Program-made: the position numbers and the translations under genes | Source of the DNA: Actinomycetota bacterium | Lineage (GTDB): Bacteria; Actinomycetota; Thermoleophilia; Gaiellales; F1-60-MAGs149 | DNA length: 43,032 nt | Direction of reading: 5' to 3' | Assembly (NCBI GenBank): GCA_009885805.1 | Contig: VFJZ01000013.1 | Location: 1-43,032, forward strand | Notes under the pieces: generated by a model | Seen by the model: the letters and a program-made list of their open reading frames with translations, nothing else | What the model was told of the DNA's origin: nothing | Databases searched by the model: none | Shown here: positions 19,532-29,854 of the stretch, piece after piece | Layout of the letters: each line of letters opens with the position of its first letter | How positions within the stretch are numbered: position 1 is the first letter of the stretch

Positions 19532-19921
19532 TCACGGGTCGGCGAACCCCTCGTCGGCGAAGTGACGGTCGAACGAGAACGCGCGATCGATGCCGCGCCG
19601 GCGCATGAACTCGAAGCTGAGGCGATCGACGAGCGACGGGCCGCCGGGATCGATCAGCAGGTCGGTGGTGGCGGCGGCGACCTCATCCGGCGCCGGGCGC
19701 GCCACCGCGACGATCGAGAGCAATCGTCGGTGGAGATCGCGCAGGGCCTCGCCGCCGAGGCGTCGCTGGACGAGCGCCGAGGACTCGACGACGACGTAGT
19801 CGTGCGTGGTGAGGTCGTCGTCGCCCGCCAGGCGCGTCAGCACGGCGCGCGCCTCCGCGTGTCGTGCGTCGTCGGCGTCGAGCAGCGCGTACAGCGCCGA
19901 CGTGTCGACGAACACGGTCAC
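19532..19921 (-). CDS. vapC: VapC-type PIN-domain toxin
   Basis: A 129-residue PIN-domain ribonuclease toxin, expected to cut tRNA or rRNA in a magnesium-dependent way. All four acidic active-site residues are visible: Asp6 (FVDTSAL), Glu46 (VVVESSAL), Asp99 (SLVDRLSF) and Asp118 (FSFDRHF). The GTG start at 19921 overlaps the vapB stop (GTGA). The gene appears intact. It converges on the dikinase regulator gene with 33 bp between. Confidence 0.9.
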   Translation of the reverse strand: MTVFVDTSALYALLDADDARHAEARAVLTRLAGDDDLTTHDYVVVESSALVQRRLGGEALRDLHRRLLSIVAVARPAPDEVAAATTDLLIDPGGPSLVDRLSFEFMRRRGIDRAFSFDRHFADEGFADP

Positions 19922-20160
19922 CAGGTGCCGGAACCCGCGGTCAGGTGGCGGTCGTGCTCCGTGGCGCCGTCGCTCGAGCCGGAGCGGTGCTTGCCGACGA
20001 CGGTCAGCGCGACGGCGTGGCGCTGCCCGCGGCTCGCCGTGGCGATGGCGTCGTCGACGAGGCCGCGGATCACCGCCGCCATCGAGACGCCGCGCCGCAT
20101 GGCGAGTTCGCGCACCGTCTCGGCCTGCTCGTCGGTGAGTTGGATCTGCGTGCGAACCAT
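19918..20160 (-). CDS. vapB: VapB-type ribbon-helix-helix antitoxin
   Basis: An 80-residue antitoxin. Residues 1-45 form a ribbon-helix-helix DNA-binding domain (MVRTQIQLTDEQAETVREL followed by two helices, GVSMAAVIRGLVDDAI), and the C-terminal tail (EHDRHL) is the usual toxin-binding segment. It is translated before vapC with a 4-base overlap. A TGCGTGC-N7-GCACGCA inverted repeat covers the start codon and the adjoining upstream bases, and TATCAT lies 6 nt upstream. This suggests a leaderless mRNA repressed by the VapBC complex. Confidence 0.88.
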   Translation of the reverse strand: MVRTQIQLTDEQAETVRELAMRRGVSMAAVIRGLVDDAIATASRGQRHAVALTVVGKHRSGSSDGATEHDRHLTAGSGTW

Positions 20161-20172
20161 GCACGCATGATA
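20147..20172 (-). promoter_or_regulatory. vapBC promoter and operator-like inverted repeat
   Basis: The -10 TATCAT occupies 20172-20167 on the minus strand, 6 nt from the ATG at 20160. A perfect 7-bp inverted repeat TGCGTGC / GCACGCA (20147-20153 and 20161-20167) with a 7-nt spacer brackets the start codon, so a bound VapBC complex would block transcription start. Confidence 0.5.
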
Positions 20173-20256
20173 TCAGTTCGCGGCCGCATGCTTACACCAG
20201 GCGCAGCGATGCCGGTCGTGCAGCCGGAGGATGCGCGCGACAGACGGCCGCACGCC

Positions 20257-21447
20257 TCACGCCGCGGCGCGATGGTCTTCGTCGGCTTCGACCTCACCGA
20301 CCGCCTCCGCCGCGAAGGCGGACGCCGTCAGGCTCGCGACACTGAACGACCGCAGCCCCAGTTGGGCCTCGACACGTGCGGCCAGATCGACGTCATAGAT
20401 CCGTAGGACGAGGGGGATGTCAGAGCTCGCCGAGCGCGCGTTCAGACCGGCCTCGAGGTTCGCGACGTCGGAGTCCGAGACGCACAGCAGGCAGCGTGCG
20501 CGGTCGATCCGGGCTTCGTCGAGCGTCTCCGGGATCGCGATGTCACCGATCACGATCGGGATCCCGAGCGAACGCGCGGCGGCGACGAACCGTCCGTCTC
20601 CCGCGAGCGAGATCGCGACGACCCGTTCGCCCGACTCGACGAGCTGCTCCGCGATGCGGAATCCGAGCGTGCCGAATCCGGCGACGACGGCGTGGTCACT
20701 GATGTCGCGCGGGACGTTGCCGAGCGCCGCCGCGATCCGCGCGGTCACGAGCACCTCAGTGACGAGCGCGAGCAGGGTGGCGAGTGCGGCGGCGCCGGTC
20801 AGCATCAGCGCAACCGCGTACGCCTTGAGCGGCCAGGCGGCCTCGCCGACGCTGATGTCCCCGAACCCGGTCGTCGTCACGACGGTGACGGTGAAGTAGA
20901 GGGCGTCGATCGGCGAGAGGTCGTGGAACACGCCGAAGACGACGGCGGAGATCGCGATGATGCCGGTGACGACGGCGCCGAGCAGCTGCACGAGGCGGTC
21001 GCCTGCGAGATCGAGCGCAAACCCGACAGTGCCTCTCTGCCGACGTCTCTGCGCCGGTGCCGGGCCGGCCGTCGCGGTCGCGGCCGCGATGAACGCGGGC
21101 GCCGCGACCTGCGATGCCGAGACGAGGCGCACGCCGGGCAGCAACGACTCGAGCTGCCGCAGCAGCCCGACGTTGAACGTCCGCAGGACGATCCGCAGAT
21201 CCGGGTTGTGGTCGCGTGCGGCGAGCGCGGCAGAGAGGTTTCCGACGTCGTTGTCGGCCGTCAGGATCAGCGAGGCGGCGGAGTCGATGCCGGCGGCGAC
21301 CAGCGCCTCGCGGTCGACCGACGCGCTCTCGGTCACCTCGACGCCCTGATCGCGGAGTACGGCGGCGACGCGCGGTCGCAGGCGTTCGCCGCCGGCGACG
21401 ATCACGTGACCGCCCGTCTTCGTCGCCTCCCTCACTGCGAACCTCAT
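20257..21447 (-). CDS. Potassium channel with RCK (TrkA-N) domains on both sides of a 2-TM pore
   Basis: A predicted K+-selective membrane channel of 396 residues. Residues 12-125 form a first Rossmann-like RCK domain whose glycine motif is degenerate (VAGGERLRPRV). TM1 is about 152-174, the pore helix and selectivity filter TTTGFGD are at 191-197, and TM2 is about 206-234. A second RCK domain follows with an intact nucleotide motif (VVAGFGTLGFRIAEQL, from about 254) and ends near 390. Most bacterial RCK channels carry only the C-terminal domain, so the RCK-pore-RCK order is uncommon. No clear TANNNT hexamer or Shine-Dalgarno sequence precedes the ATG, so the start is less certain. Confidence 0.85.
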   Translation of the reverse strand: MRFAVREATKTGGHVIVAGGERLRPRVAAVLRDQGVEVTESASVDREALVAAGIDSAASLILTADNDVGNLSAALAARDHNPDLRIVLRTFNVGLLRQLESLLPGVRLVSASQVAAPAFIAAATATAGPAPAQRRRQRGTVGFALDLAGDRLVQLLGAVVTGIIAISAVVFGVFHDLSPIDALYFTVTVVTTTGFGDISVGEAAWPLKAYAVALMLTGAAALATLLALVTEVLVTARIAAALGNVPRDISDHAVVAGFGTLGFRIAEQLVESGERVVAISLAGDGRFVAAARSLGIPIVIGDIAIPETLDEARIDRARCLLCVSDSDVANLEAGLNARSASSDIPLVLRIYDVDLAARVEAQLGLRSFSVASLTASAFAAEAVGEVEADEDHRAAA

Positions 21448-21475
21448 CGGCAGCGGAAACCGCCGCCCTGAGACC

Positions 21476-21481
21476 TATGCT
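21476..21481 (+). promoter_or_regulatory. -10 element (TATGCT) of ppdK
   Basis: TATGCT lies 6 nt before the GTG at 21488, in the 40-bp gap divergent from the channel gene. Confidence 0.5.
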
Positions 21482-21487
21482 CCCGTT

Positions 21488-24120
<2,633 letters not shown>

Positions 24121-24121
<1 letters not shown>

Positions 24122-24777
24122 TGGGGATCCTCGCGCTCGGTGGGCTCGCGCTCGATCCGGCGGTGTGCGACTGGGTCGTGGGGCGCCTCACGCGCGAGCG
24201 GCCGCGCGTCGTGATCCTGCCGACCGCCTGCGGCGACCTGCCTGAGATCGTCGTCCGTTTCCACGAGCGGTTCCCGGGCAGCCGGTTCGACGCCTCGCAC
24301 ATCCTGCTGCACGGCGTGCCGCCGGATGACGCGCGCGACCGCGTCGCGACCGCCGACGCAGTGCTCGTCACCGGCGGCAACACCGCCAACATGCTTGCCG
24401 TCTTCCGGCTGCACGGCATCGACGTGGCGCTGCGGACGGCGTGGGAGCGCGGCGCGCTGCTGTGGGGCTCGTCGGCCGGGATGATCTGCTGGTTCGAGGC
24501 TGGCGTGACGGACTCGTACCGGGCGGCGTTGGACGGCATGCGCGACGGGCTCGGCTTCCTGCCCGGCTCGGCCTGTCCGCACTACGACCGCGAGGAGCGC
24601 CGTCGCCCGGTCTACACGGGCCTGGTGCGCGACGAGGGCTTCCCCGCCGGCGTCGCCGCGGACGATGGCTGCGGGCTGTGGTACGAGGGAACCGGGCTCG
24701 CCGAGGTGGTGGCGTTCCGCGACGGCGCAGGCGCCTACGCCGTCTCGGCGGCCGGCGAGTCGCCGCTCGTCGCCTGA
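24121..24777 (+). CDS. S51-family serine peptidase (cyanophycinase/peptidase E-like)
   Basis: A 218-residue protein of peptidase family S51, related to peptidase E and cyanophycinase. The nucleophile elbow is GSSAGM with Ser118, preceded by the typical VLVTGGNTANM (82-91). The segment PHYDREERR supplies a conserved His region. The family uses a class I amidotransferase-like fold and cleaves Asp-containing dipeptides or cyanophycin; the substrate here is not evident. The ATG overlaps the ppdK stop by one base, so it is probably co-transcribed with ppdK. Its last 43 bp overlap the flotillin remnant on the other strand. Confidence 0.85.
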
Positions 24778-25577
24778 TCGGCGACGAGATCCCTGCGACC
24801 GTTGACGACCATCGGCAGCATCGCGAGCGCGGCAGCGACGTTGCCGCCCGCCATCCCCTGCAGCGAACGGACGTCGAGCAGGTTGATCTGCCCGGCCGCG
24901 GCGATCGGCTCCGCGGCGGCGCGGACGATCTCGGGCATCTTCTCGGCCAGGATCTGCTGGAGCACGGCGTCCGAGTTCTGCTCCAGCGCGCCCGCGCGCG
25001 CCTCGCCATCCGCGCGCACCCGGGACGCGTCAGCGATCGCAGCCAACTCGACCCGGATCTGCGCCGCTTCGGCGTCGAGCTGCGTCTTCTCGCGGTCCGC
25101 CTTCGCCGCCAGCACGAGCGACTGCGCGGCCCCGTCCGCGCGACGCACGGCTGCGTCCCGCTCCGCCTCGGCGGGCTTGATCACGTCGACCTGCATCTGC
25201 TGCTCCTTCTGTGCCGCCTCGAGCTGCGCGTTGCGCGTCCCCGCCTCGATCACCTTGGCCTGCTCGCGCTGGCGCCACGCCTGCAGGAACTGGCCGCCGG
25301 CAGCGTCCTCGACGTCCCTGATCTGGACCGAGTCGATCTTCAGGCCGAGGTCCGACATCTCCTGCCCTGATGCCTCACTGACCAGCCGTGCGAGCCCGTC
25401 GCGGCCGACAGTGACCTCCTCGCCGGTCATCCCGCCGATGATCGCCCGCAGGTGGCCTGCGAAGACGGTGTGGACGAAGTCGGTCATCGTCTCCGGCTGC
25501 CGGGAGAACCGCTCGATCGCGTTGCCGACGACGGTTGGCGCGGTGTCGATCTTGAAGGCGATAACGGCGTCGGTGGG
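24735..25577 (-). pseudogene. Flotillin (SPFH-domain) gene, 5' part deleted
   Basis: The remaining frame matches the C-terminal two thirds of a flotillin/FloT membrane-scaffold protein: SPFH end (FVHTVFAGHLRAIIGGMT), KIDSVQIRDVED, then a long Ala/Glu-rich coiled coil and a tail ending in QINLLDVRSLQGM. The N-terminal membrane segment and the first half of the SPFH domain are missing; similarity stops at about 25577, where IS30-like DNA begins. An ATG at 25595 inside the IS could still start a 286-residue protein, but it would lack the membrane anchor. In the intact state this gene probably followed wecB and a small NfeD-like gene on the same strand. Confidence 0.75.
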
Positions 25578-25897
25578 TTCAGCCCGCGATCGCAACGCTC
25601 CGTCTCGGAGGGTCGGGTCACGGGAGGTGGCGGATGGCGAAGACGCGGCGGGATTACTCGCCGGCGGAGCGGCCGGAGTTGTGGGCGCGCTGGTCGGCGG
25701 GCGAGTCGGTCAGTGATATCGCGCCGGCGCTTGATCGGGCGCCGGGCACGATCCATCGCACGCTGCGGGAGCGGGGCGGGATCGCCCCGCCGGGGCGGCG
25801 CCGGCGATCGTCGGCGTTGACGGTGGCAGATCGCGAGGAGATCAGTCGCGGTGTCGCGGCGGGCTTGTCGATGCGGGCGATCTCGGTGCGGTTGCCG
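25578..25897 (+). mobile_element. IS30-family insertion sequence remnant (5' end only)
   Basis: The plus-strand frame 25634-25924 begins with a typical IS30 transposase N-terminus: a helix-turn-helix (MAKTRRDYSPAERPELWARW, then SVSDIAPALDRAPGTIHRTLRERGG) and a second helix-turn-helix start (LTVADREEISRGVAAGLSMRAISVRL). Similarity then stops abruptly and the last residues come from neighbouring DNA read in a foreign frame. Only about 320 bp of a normal 1.0-1.2 kb element remain, so the catalytic DDE domain is gone. Boundaries are estimated from where the flanking gene remnants lose similarity. The element separates the flotillin remnant from the NfeD-like remnant. Confidence 0.65.
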
Positions 25898-25983
25898 AGC
25901 CCGACCACGACCTCGCCCGTCTGATCCAGTGCGATCCGCGCGGTGACCCGGGCGAGGTGCCCGGTCGGGTCGTCATCGTCCAT
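25897..25983 (-). pseudogene. Remnant of a small NfeD-like gene, N-terminal part
   Basis: From ATG 25983 the minus strand reads MDDDDPTGHLARVTARIALD then QTGEVVVGLG before entering antisense IS30 sequence. The pattern (G-ARV-TARI--DQTGEVVV) resembles the OB-like beta barrel of NfeD-type partners that often sit beside flotillin genes. The start overlaps the wecB stop by 11 bp, so it was probably the middle gene of a wecB / NfeD-like / flotillin operon. About 30 codons remain. The family assignment is tentative. Confidence 0.4.
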
Positions 25984-27025
25984 GGCGCGACATGCTATCG
26001 ATCAGCGTTGCGATGCGGGCGGCGGCGTGCCCGTCGCCATACAGGGACGGCCGCACCGGAGGCGGGGCCAGGGTGGCGACGGCGGCGCGGATCGCATCGG
26101 CGTCGTCCGCGACCAGGACGTTCCACCCAGCCGCGACCGTCTCGACCCACTCCGTCGTGTCGCGCAGCGTGACGCAGGGAATACCGTGGAAGTACGCCTC
26201 CTTCTGCGCACCGCCCGAGTCGGTCAGCAGCAGACGCGCGCCCCGCAGGTACGCGGTGAACTCCAGGTAGCCGAGCGGGTCGACCACCTCGACGGCTGGG
26301 CCGAAGGCGAGGCCGTACCGGTCGAGGGCGGCCCGCGTGCGCGGGTGGAGCGGGAGGATCACGCGCTCCCCGAGGCTGGACAGCGCCTCGACGATGCGGC
26401 CGAGGCTCGCTGCCGCCGTGTTCGACTCGCGGTGGATGGTCGCGAGCAGATACGAGCCCGACGGCCGCGGTCGACCGTCGGCGCGTGGGCCGTGGAGTCG
26501 CGCTGCGTCCGCCATCACGTCGCCGACCTCGTGGACACCGGCTGTGATGCCTTCGGCCGTGAGGTTCGCGACCGCGACTGCCGATGGGCACAGCAGGAGC
26601 GTGGCGAGCGTGTCCGTGAGGACGCGGTTCACCTCCTCCGGCATCGTCCGGTCGAATGAGCGCAGCCCGGCCTCGACGTGCGCCACCGGGAGGCCGAGCT
26701 TTGCGGCCGCGAGGGCTGCGGCGAGCGTCGAGTTCGTGTCGCCGTAGACGACGACGACGTCCGGGCGTTCCGCTGCGAGGACCGGCTCGATTCGCTCCAG
26801 CACGCGCCCGGTGGTCTCGGCATGCGTCCCCGAGCCGACGGCGAGGCGGTGCGTCGGCGCCGCGATCCCGAGTTCGTCGTAGAAGACGCCGGCGAGCCCG
26901 TGATCGTAGTGCTGGCCCGTGTCGACGAGCACGACGGTCGCGCCGGCGTCGACGAGGGCGGCATGGACCGGCGCGGCCTTCACGTACTGCGGCCGGTTGC
27001 CGACGACCGAGACGACCCTGCTCAC
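25973..27025 (-). CDS. wecB: UDP-N-acetylglucosamine 2-epimerase (non-hydrolysing)
   Basis: Interconverts UDP-GlcNAc and UDP-ManNAc for surface polysaccharide synthesis. The 350-residue protein has the family hallmarks VVGNRPQYVKAAP, VDTGQHYDHGLAG, VYGDTNSTLA, HVEAGLRSFDRTMPEEVNR and LTDSGGAQKEA. GTG 27025 is preceded by GAAGGAG on the minus strand with about 8 nt spacing. This is one of few clear Shine-Dalgarno sites in the window and fixes the start. A longer frame extends upstream to 27073 but lacks family similarity. It heads the damaged wecB / NfeD-like / flotillin unit. Confidence 0.94.
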   Translation of the reverse strand: MSRVVSVVGNRPQYVKAAPVHAALVDAGATVVLVDTGQHYDHGLAGVFYDELGIAAPTHRLAVGSGTHAETTGRVLERIEPVLAAERPDVVVVYGDTNSTLAAALAAAKLGLPVAHVEAGLRSFDRTMPEEVNRVLTDTLATLLLCPSAVAVANLTAEGITAGVHEVGDVMADAARLHGPRADGRPRPSGSYLLATIHRESNTAAASLGRIVEALSSLGERVILPLHPRTRAALDRYGLAFGPAVEVVDPLGYLEFTAYLRGARLLLTDSGGAQKEAYFHGIPCVTLRDTTEWVETVAAGWNVLVADDADAIRAAVATLAPPPVRPSLYGDGHAAARIATLIDSMSRHGR

Positions 27026-27065
27026 GCCGTGCACTCCTTCGGAGGATCGCACGGCGTTCGCCACC

Positions 27066-27104
27066 GCACGCAAGGGCCGCCGCTTCGCTCCGGCCGTTGC
27101 GTGC
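27066..27104 (-). terminator. Hairpin directly after the metB-like gene, probable terminator
   Basis: A 14-bp stem with one mismatch (27066-27079 with 27091-27104) and an 11-nt loop begins right after the stop codon of the gene at 27105-28268. No T-run follows in the minus-strand direction, as is usual for actinobacterial terminators. It lies between two same-strand genes and would separate their transcripts. Confidence 0.5.
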
Positions 27105-28268
27105 TCAAGCCAGGGCCTGGGCGAGGTCGGCGATCAGGTCGTCAGCGTGCTCGATGCCGACGCTGAGCCGGACGAGGGCCTCGGGGATCCCCATCGCGGC
27201 ACGCTCCTCGGCCGTGCACTCGACGTGGCTCGTGGTCGCCGGAATGCCGACGATTGTCTCGACGGCGCCGAGGTTTGCGGCCCGGTGCGCCAGGCGCAGG
27301 CGCGGCAACATCGCCCGGACCGCGTCGAAGCCGCCATGGAGCGAGAACGACAGCATCCCACCGAACCCCGTCATCTGCCTGGCGGCGATCGCGTGGCCGG
27401 GGTCGGACGCGAGACCGGGGTAGAAGACGTCCTCGACACCGGAATGCGCGGCGAGCCACGCGGCGATGCGCAGCGCCGAGGCGTTCTGCCGCTCGATCCG
27501 CAGGGCGAGCGTCTTCATCCCGCGGAGCAGCATGTACGCGTCCCGGGGGCCGAGCGCGGCACCGGTGATCTCCCGGAAGTGGTAGACGCGTTCGACGAGG
27601 TCACGACGCCCCGCGAGCGCGCCGCCGAGGGCGTCGGCGTGGCCGCCGAGGAACTTCGACGCCGAATGCACGACGAGGTCGGCGCCGAGCGCGAGCGGCT
27701 GCTGGTTGATCGGTGTCGCGAAGGTGTTGTCGACGATCACGACTGCCCCGCGCTCGTGCGCCGCCGCCGTCAGCGACGCGATGTCGACCACCTTTAGCGT
27801 CGGGTTCGTCGGCGTCTCCAGGTAGAGGACGTCGCAACCGCGTGCGATCGCCTGCTCGATCGCCTCGTGGTCGGTCGTGTCCCGCAGGTCGACATCGATC
27901 TGCTGGCGCGGGAGGATGTCGATGAAGAGCTGATTCGTGCCGCCGTAGGTGTCCTTGACCGACACGACACGCGTGCCGGGTGCGAGGAGCGTGAGGAGCG
28001 CGTTCGAGACCGCCGCCATGCCCGACGCGAAGCCGATCGCGTGCTCGGCTCCCTCGAGGTCCGCGACCTTTCGCTCGAAGGCGCGCACCGTGGGATTGGT
28101 GTTGCGCGAGTAGATATCGCCGGGCGCGTCGCCGAGGGCGACGGCGAGCCAGTCGTCCACGCCCTCGTAGCCGAACGCGATCGAGTGCTGTACCGGCACC
28201 TGGGTGCCGCGGTGCGCGAGCTCAGCCTGCTCGCCCGCCCAGACGGCGCGCGTATCGAGGTGATCCAT
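27105..28268 (-). CDS. Cystathionine gamma-synthase / gamma-lyase family PLP enzyme
   Basis: A Cys/Met-metabolism PLP enzyme of 387 residues. The cofactor Lys is Lys205 in SASKFLGGHAD, Asp180 (VIVDNTFATP) binds the ring, and YSRNTNPTVRAFE, GFASGMAAVS, ETPTNPTLKVVDI and LGAVETIVGIPATTSH are diagnostic of the family. It could be a cystathionine gamma-synthase (trans-sulfuration towards methionine) or a gamma-lyase, and the sequence alone does not decide. The minus-strand hexamer TACGAT, 7 nt from the ATG, suggests a leaderless monocistronic mRNA, and a hairpin follows the stop codon. Confidence 0.9.
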   Translation of the reverse strand: MDHLDTRAVWAGEQAELAHRGTQVPVQHSIAFGYEGVDDWLAVALGDAPGDIYSRNTNPTVRAFERKVADLEGAEHAIGFASGMAAVSNALLTLLAPGTRVVSVKDTYGGTNQLFIDILPRQQIDVDLRDTTDHEAIEQAIARGCDVLYLETPTNPTLKVVDIASLTAAAHERGAVVIVDNTFATPINQQPLALGADLVVHSASKFLGGHADALGGALAGRRDLVERVYHFREITGAALGPRDAYMLLRGMKTLALRIERQNASALRIAAWLAAHSGVEDVFYPGLASDPGHAIAARQMTGFGGMLSFSLHGGFDAVRAMLPRLRLAHRAANLGAVETIVGIPATTSHVECTAEERAAMGIPEALVRLSVGIEHADDLIADLAQALA

Positions 28269-28275
28269 GGCGGGG

Positions 28276-28281
28276 ATCGTA
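28276..28281 (-). promoter_or_regulatory. -10 element (TACGAT) of the metB-like gene
   Basis: TACGAT on the minus strand lies 7 nt from the ATG at 28268. Confidence 0.5.
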
Positions 28282-28298
28282 CGGGCGACGACCGACCG

Positions 28299-28652
28299 TC
28301 AGGCCGGCAGATGGAGCGGCACGCCGAACCGGCCGAAGTCACGGTCGTACGTGACGACTGTCGCGCGCAGTTCGATCGCGATGGCGGCCAGGTGCGCATC
28401 GTTCGCGAGGTTCCCTGCCGTGCCCGAGCCGGCGATCAGGCGCTCGAGGATCTCGAGGTGGCGCGGGCCGGGTTCGGCGACGCTCGCCGTCGGCGCGCTG
28501 AGCCAGGTACGGGCCACCCCGACGGCGGTCGGCGCGTCGAGCGGTCGCGGGAAGATGCCGGCCCGCGTCGAGAGGCGGAGGTAGCCGACGAGGACGATCC
28601 ACGCGGAGCCGACGCGTCGCAAACGACCGAACGCGTCAGCGTCCGGCCGCAA
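28299..28652 (-). pseudogene. vapC: VapC-type toxin gene with an N-terminal deletion
   Basis: The C-terminal two thirds (117 residues from TTG 28652) match PIN toxins of the VapC43-like group: GYLRLSTRAGIFPRPL, EPGPRHLEILERLI, and the late acidic residues in NLANDAHLAAIAIEL and VVTYDRDFGRFG. The first PIN motif (a hydrophobic Asp-x-Asn/Ser strand) and about 30-40 residues that normally follow are not present. Instead a short Arg-rich stretch leads straight into SAWIVLVGYLRL. Loss of the first catalytic Asp would abolish nuclease activity. It lies directly behind an intact vapB. A genuine short variant with an altered start is possible but less likely. Confidence 0.6.
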
Positions 28653-28887
28653 GTTCTCGCGCGGTGTCGCCGTCCTCCAGTTCGCCGGCCAGGCGAAGAG
28701 CCTGGTCGAGGGGGACGGTGGCCGCGCCGAGGTCGAACACGGGCGCGCGGAACGGTGTTGTCGCCGTCGGCGCCAGTCCGGCGCGGATTGCCTCGTTCAC
28801 CGGCGCCTTGAACGTAAGCCGGCGCGCCCGCATCGATTGGCGAACGAGCTCCTCGACGTCCGGTTCCAACGTGATCGTGGTGCGCAC
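28636..28887 (-). CDS. vapB: VapB-type antitoxin
   Basis: An 83-residue antitoxin with a ribbon-helix-helix start (MRTTITLEPDVEELVRQSM), followed by the segment RLTFKAPVNEAIRAGL typical of the VapB43-like group, and a hydrophobic toxin-binding tail. It overlaps the damaged vapC by 17 bp. GTG 28887 has TACGAT 6 nt upstream on the minus strand. With its toxin inactivated it may persist as an autoregulator or a cross-protecting antitoxin, but this is speculation. Confidence 0.82.
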   Translation of the reverse strand: MRTTITLEPDVEELVRQSMRARRLTFKAPVNEAIRAGLAPTATTPFRAPVFDLGAATVPLDQALRLAGELEDGDTARELAAGR

Positions 28888-28893
28888 GGACGG

Positions 28894-28899
28894 ATCGTA
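28894..28899 (-). promoter_or_regulatory. -10 element (TACGAT) of the second vapB
   Basis: TACGAT on the minus strand lies 6 nt from the GTG at 28887. Confidence 0.5.
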
Positions 28900-28933
28900 G
28901 TCTCCGCGGAACTGCGGGGATTGGCCATGATCG

Positions 28934-29782
28934 CTAGGCGGCGAGCGAGAGGCTGTCGTCGCCGTGGCCGATCTCGGCGATCACCACCGGCAGGGTGTCG
29001 CTGTTCAGCCGACACGACTCGGCCGAGCGCGGGTCGGGCCAGGCGGGATGGCCGAACGGCACCAGGCCGCGGCCAACCTCCGCCGCGAGCCAGTCGGCGC
29101 AGTGCAACAGGTCGGGCAGGGTACGGTCACGCGACAGTCCCGGCTGGTGCTGGTGCCTGATCGCATCACAGAGCGCCTCGGGGAAGCGCCACTGCTCGGC
29201 GAGGCGGGCGCCGAGCTCCGCGTGGTCGAAACCGAACTGCTCGCGTTCGACGTCGGCGAAGGAGCGGTTCTCGGTCCTGGCCGTGACGTGGCAGTGGAGG
29301 AACTCCGACTTCGCGACGCGGGTCAGGGCGATCGAACCGAGCTCGTGGATGAGGCCGCAGAGGAAGGCGCGGTCGGCCGGCTGCTTGCTCCGCGCTGCGA
29401 GTGCCTTGGCGGCGACGGCCGTTGCGACGGAGTGGGCGAGGAGATCGCGACGGAGCAGCGTCAGCCCGTCGTTGTCGACGACCAGGAAGCGCAACGCGGC
29501 GTTCGTCAGCGCGAGCGTGCGGATGCTCCCGATGCCGAGCAGAACACACGCGTCCGGCAGCGTCTCGACGCGCCGGCCGTAGCCGTAGTACGCGGAGTTC
29601 GCCTGCCGCATGACGATGGCGGCGAGCGCAGGCTCGCCACCGACGCGGTCGGCGACATCCCCCATCGTCGAGTAGCTCGCGTCGCAGGCCTCCACGATCT
29701 CCTCGATCGCGCCGTCGTGCGACAGCGGCAGGGAGCGGACGCGGTCGAGGATCTCCTCGAGGGTTGCGGCGGCGGGAGCCAC
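28934..29782 (-). CDS. HDOD-domain signalling protein
   Basis: A 282-residue protein made almost entirely of an HDOD domain, a non-catalytic relative of HD phosphohydrolases used in signal transduction. Recognisable segments are VMRQANSAYYGYGRRVETLPDA-like helices, LLGIGSIRTLALTNA, and a partly preserved metal-site region (HSVATAVAAKALA ... FLCGLIHELGSIAL, then HAELGARLAEQWRFPEALCDAIRHHH-like sequence). The GTG start at 29782 is chosen because similarity begins there; a long upstream frame is antisense to comB. It diverges from comB with 72 bp between. The output of the signal is unknown. Confidence 0.85.
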   Translation of the reverse strand: MAPAAATLEEILDRVRSLPLSHDGAIEEIVEACDASYSTMGDVADRVGGEPALAAIVMRQANSAYYGYGRRVETLPDACVLLGIGSIRTLALTNAALRFLVVDNDGLTLLRRDLLAHSVATAVAAKALAARSKQPADRAFLCGLIHELGSIALTRVAKSEFLHCHVTARTENRSFADVEREQFGFDHAELGARLAEQWRFPEALCDAIRHQHQPGLSRDRTLPDLLHCADWLAAEVGRGLVPFGHPAWPDPRSAESCRLNSDTLPVVIAEIGHGDDSLSLAA

Positions 29783-29840
29783 CCTTCGCCTATCGGCAGG
29801 CGACCGAGGATTGCCATCACCCGTTCGGGGGAGGGTGGCG

Positions 29841-29846
29841 TACGCT
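29841..29846 (+). promoter_or_regulatory. -10 element (TACGCT) of comB
   Basis: TACGCT lies 8 nt before the GTG at 29855. Confidence 0.45.
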
Positions 29847-29854
29847 CTCCGATC

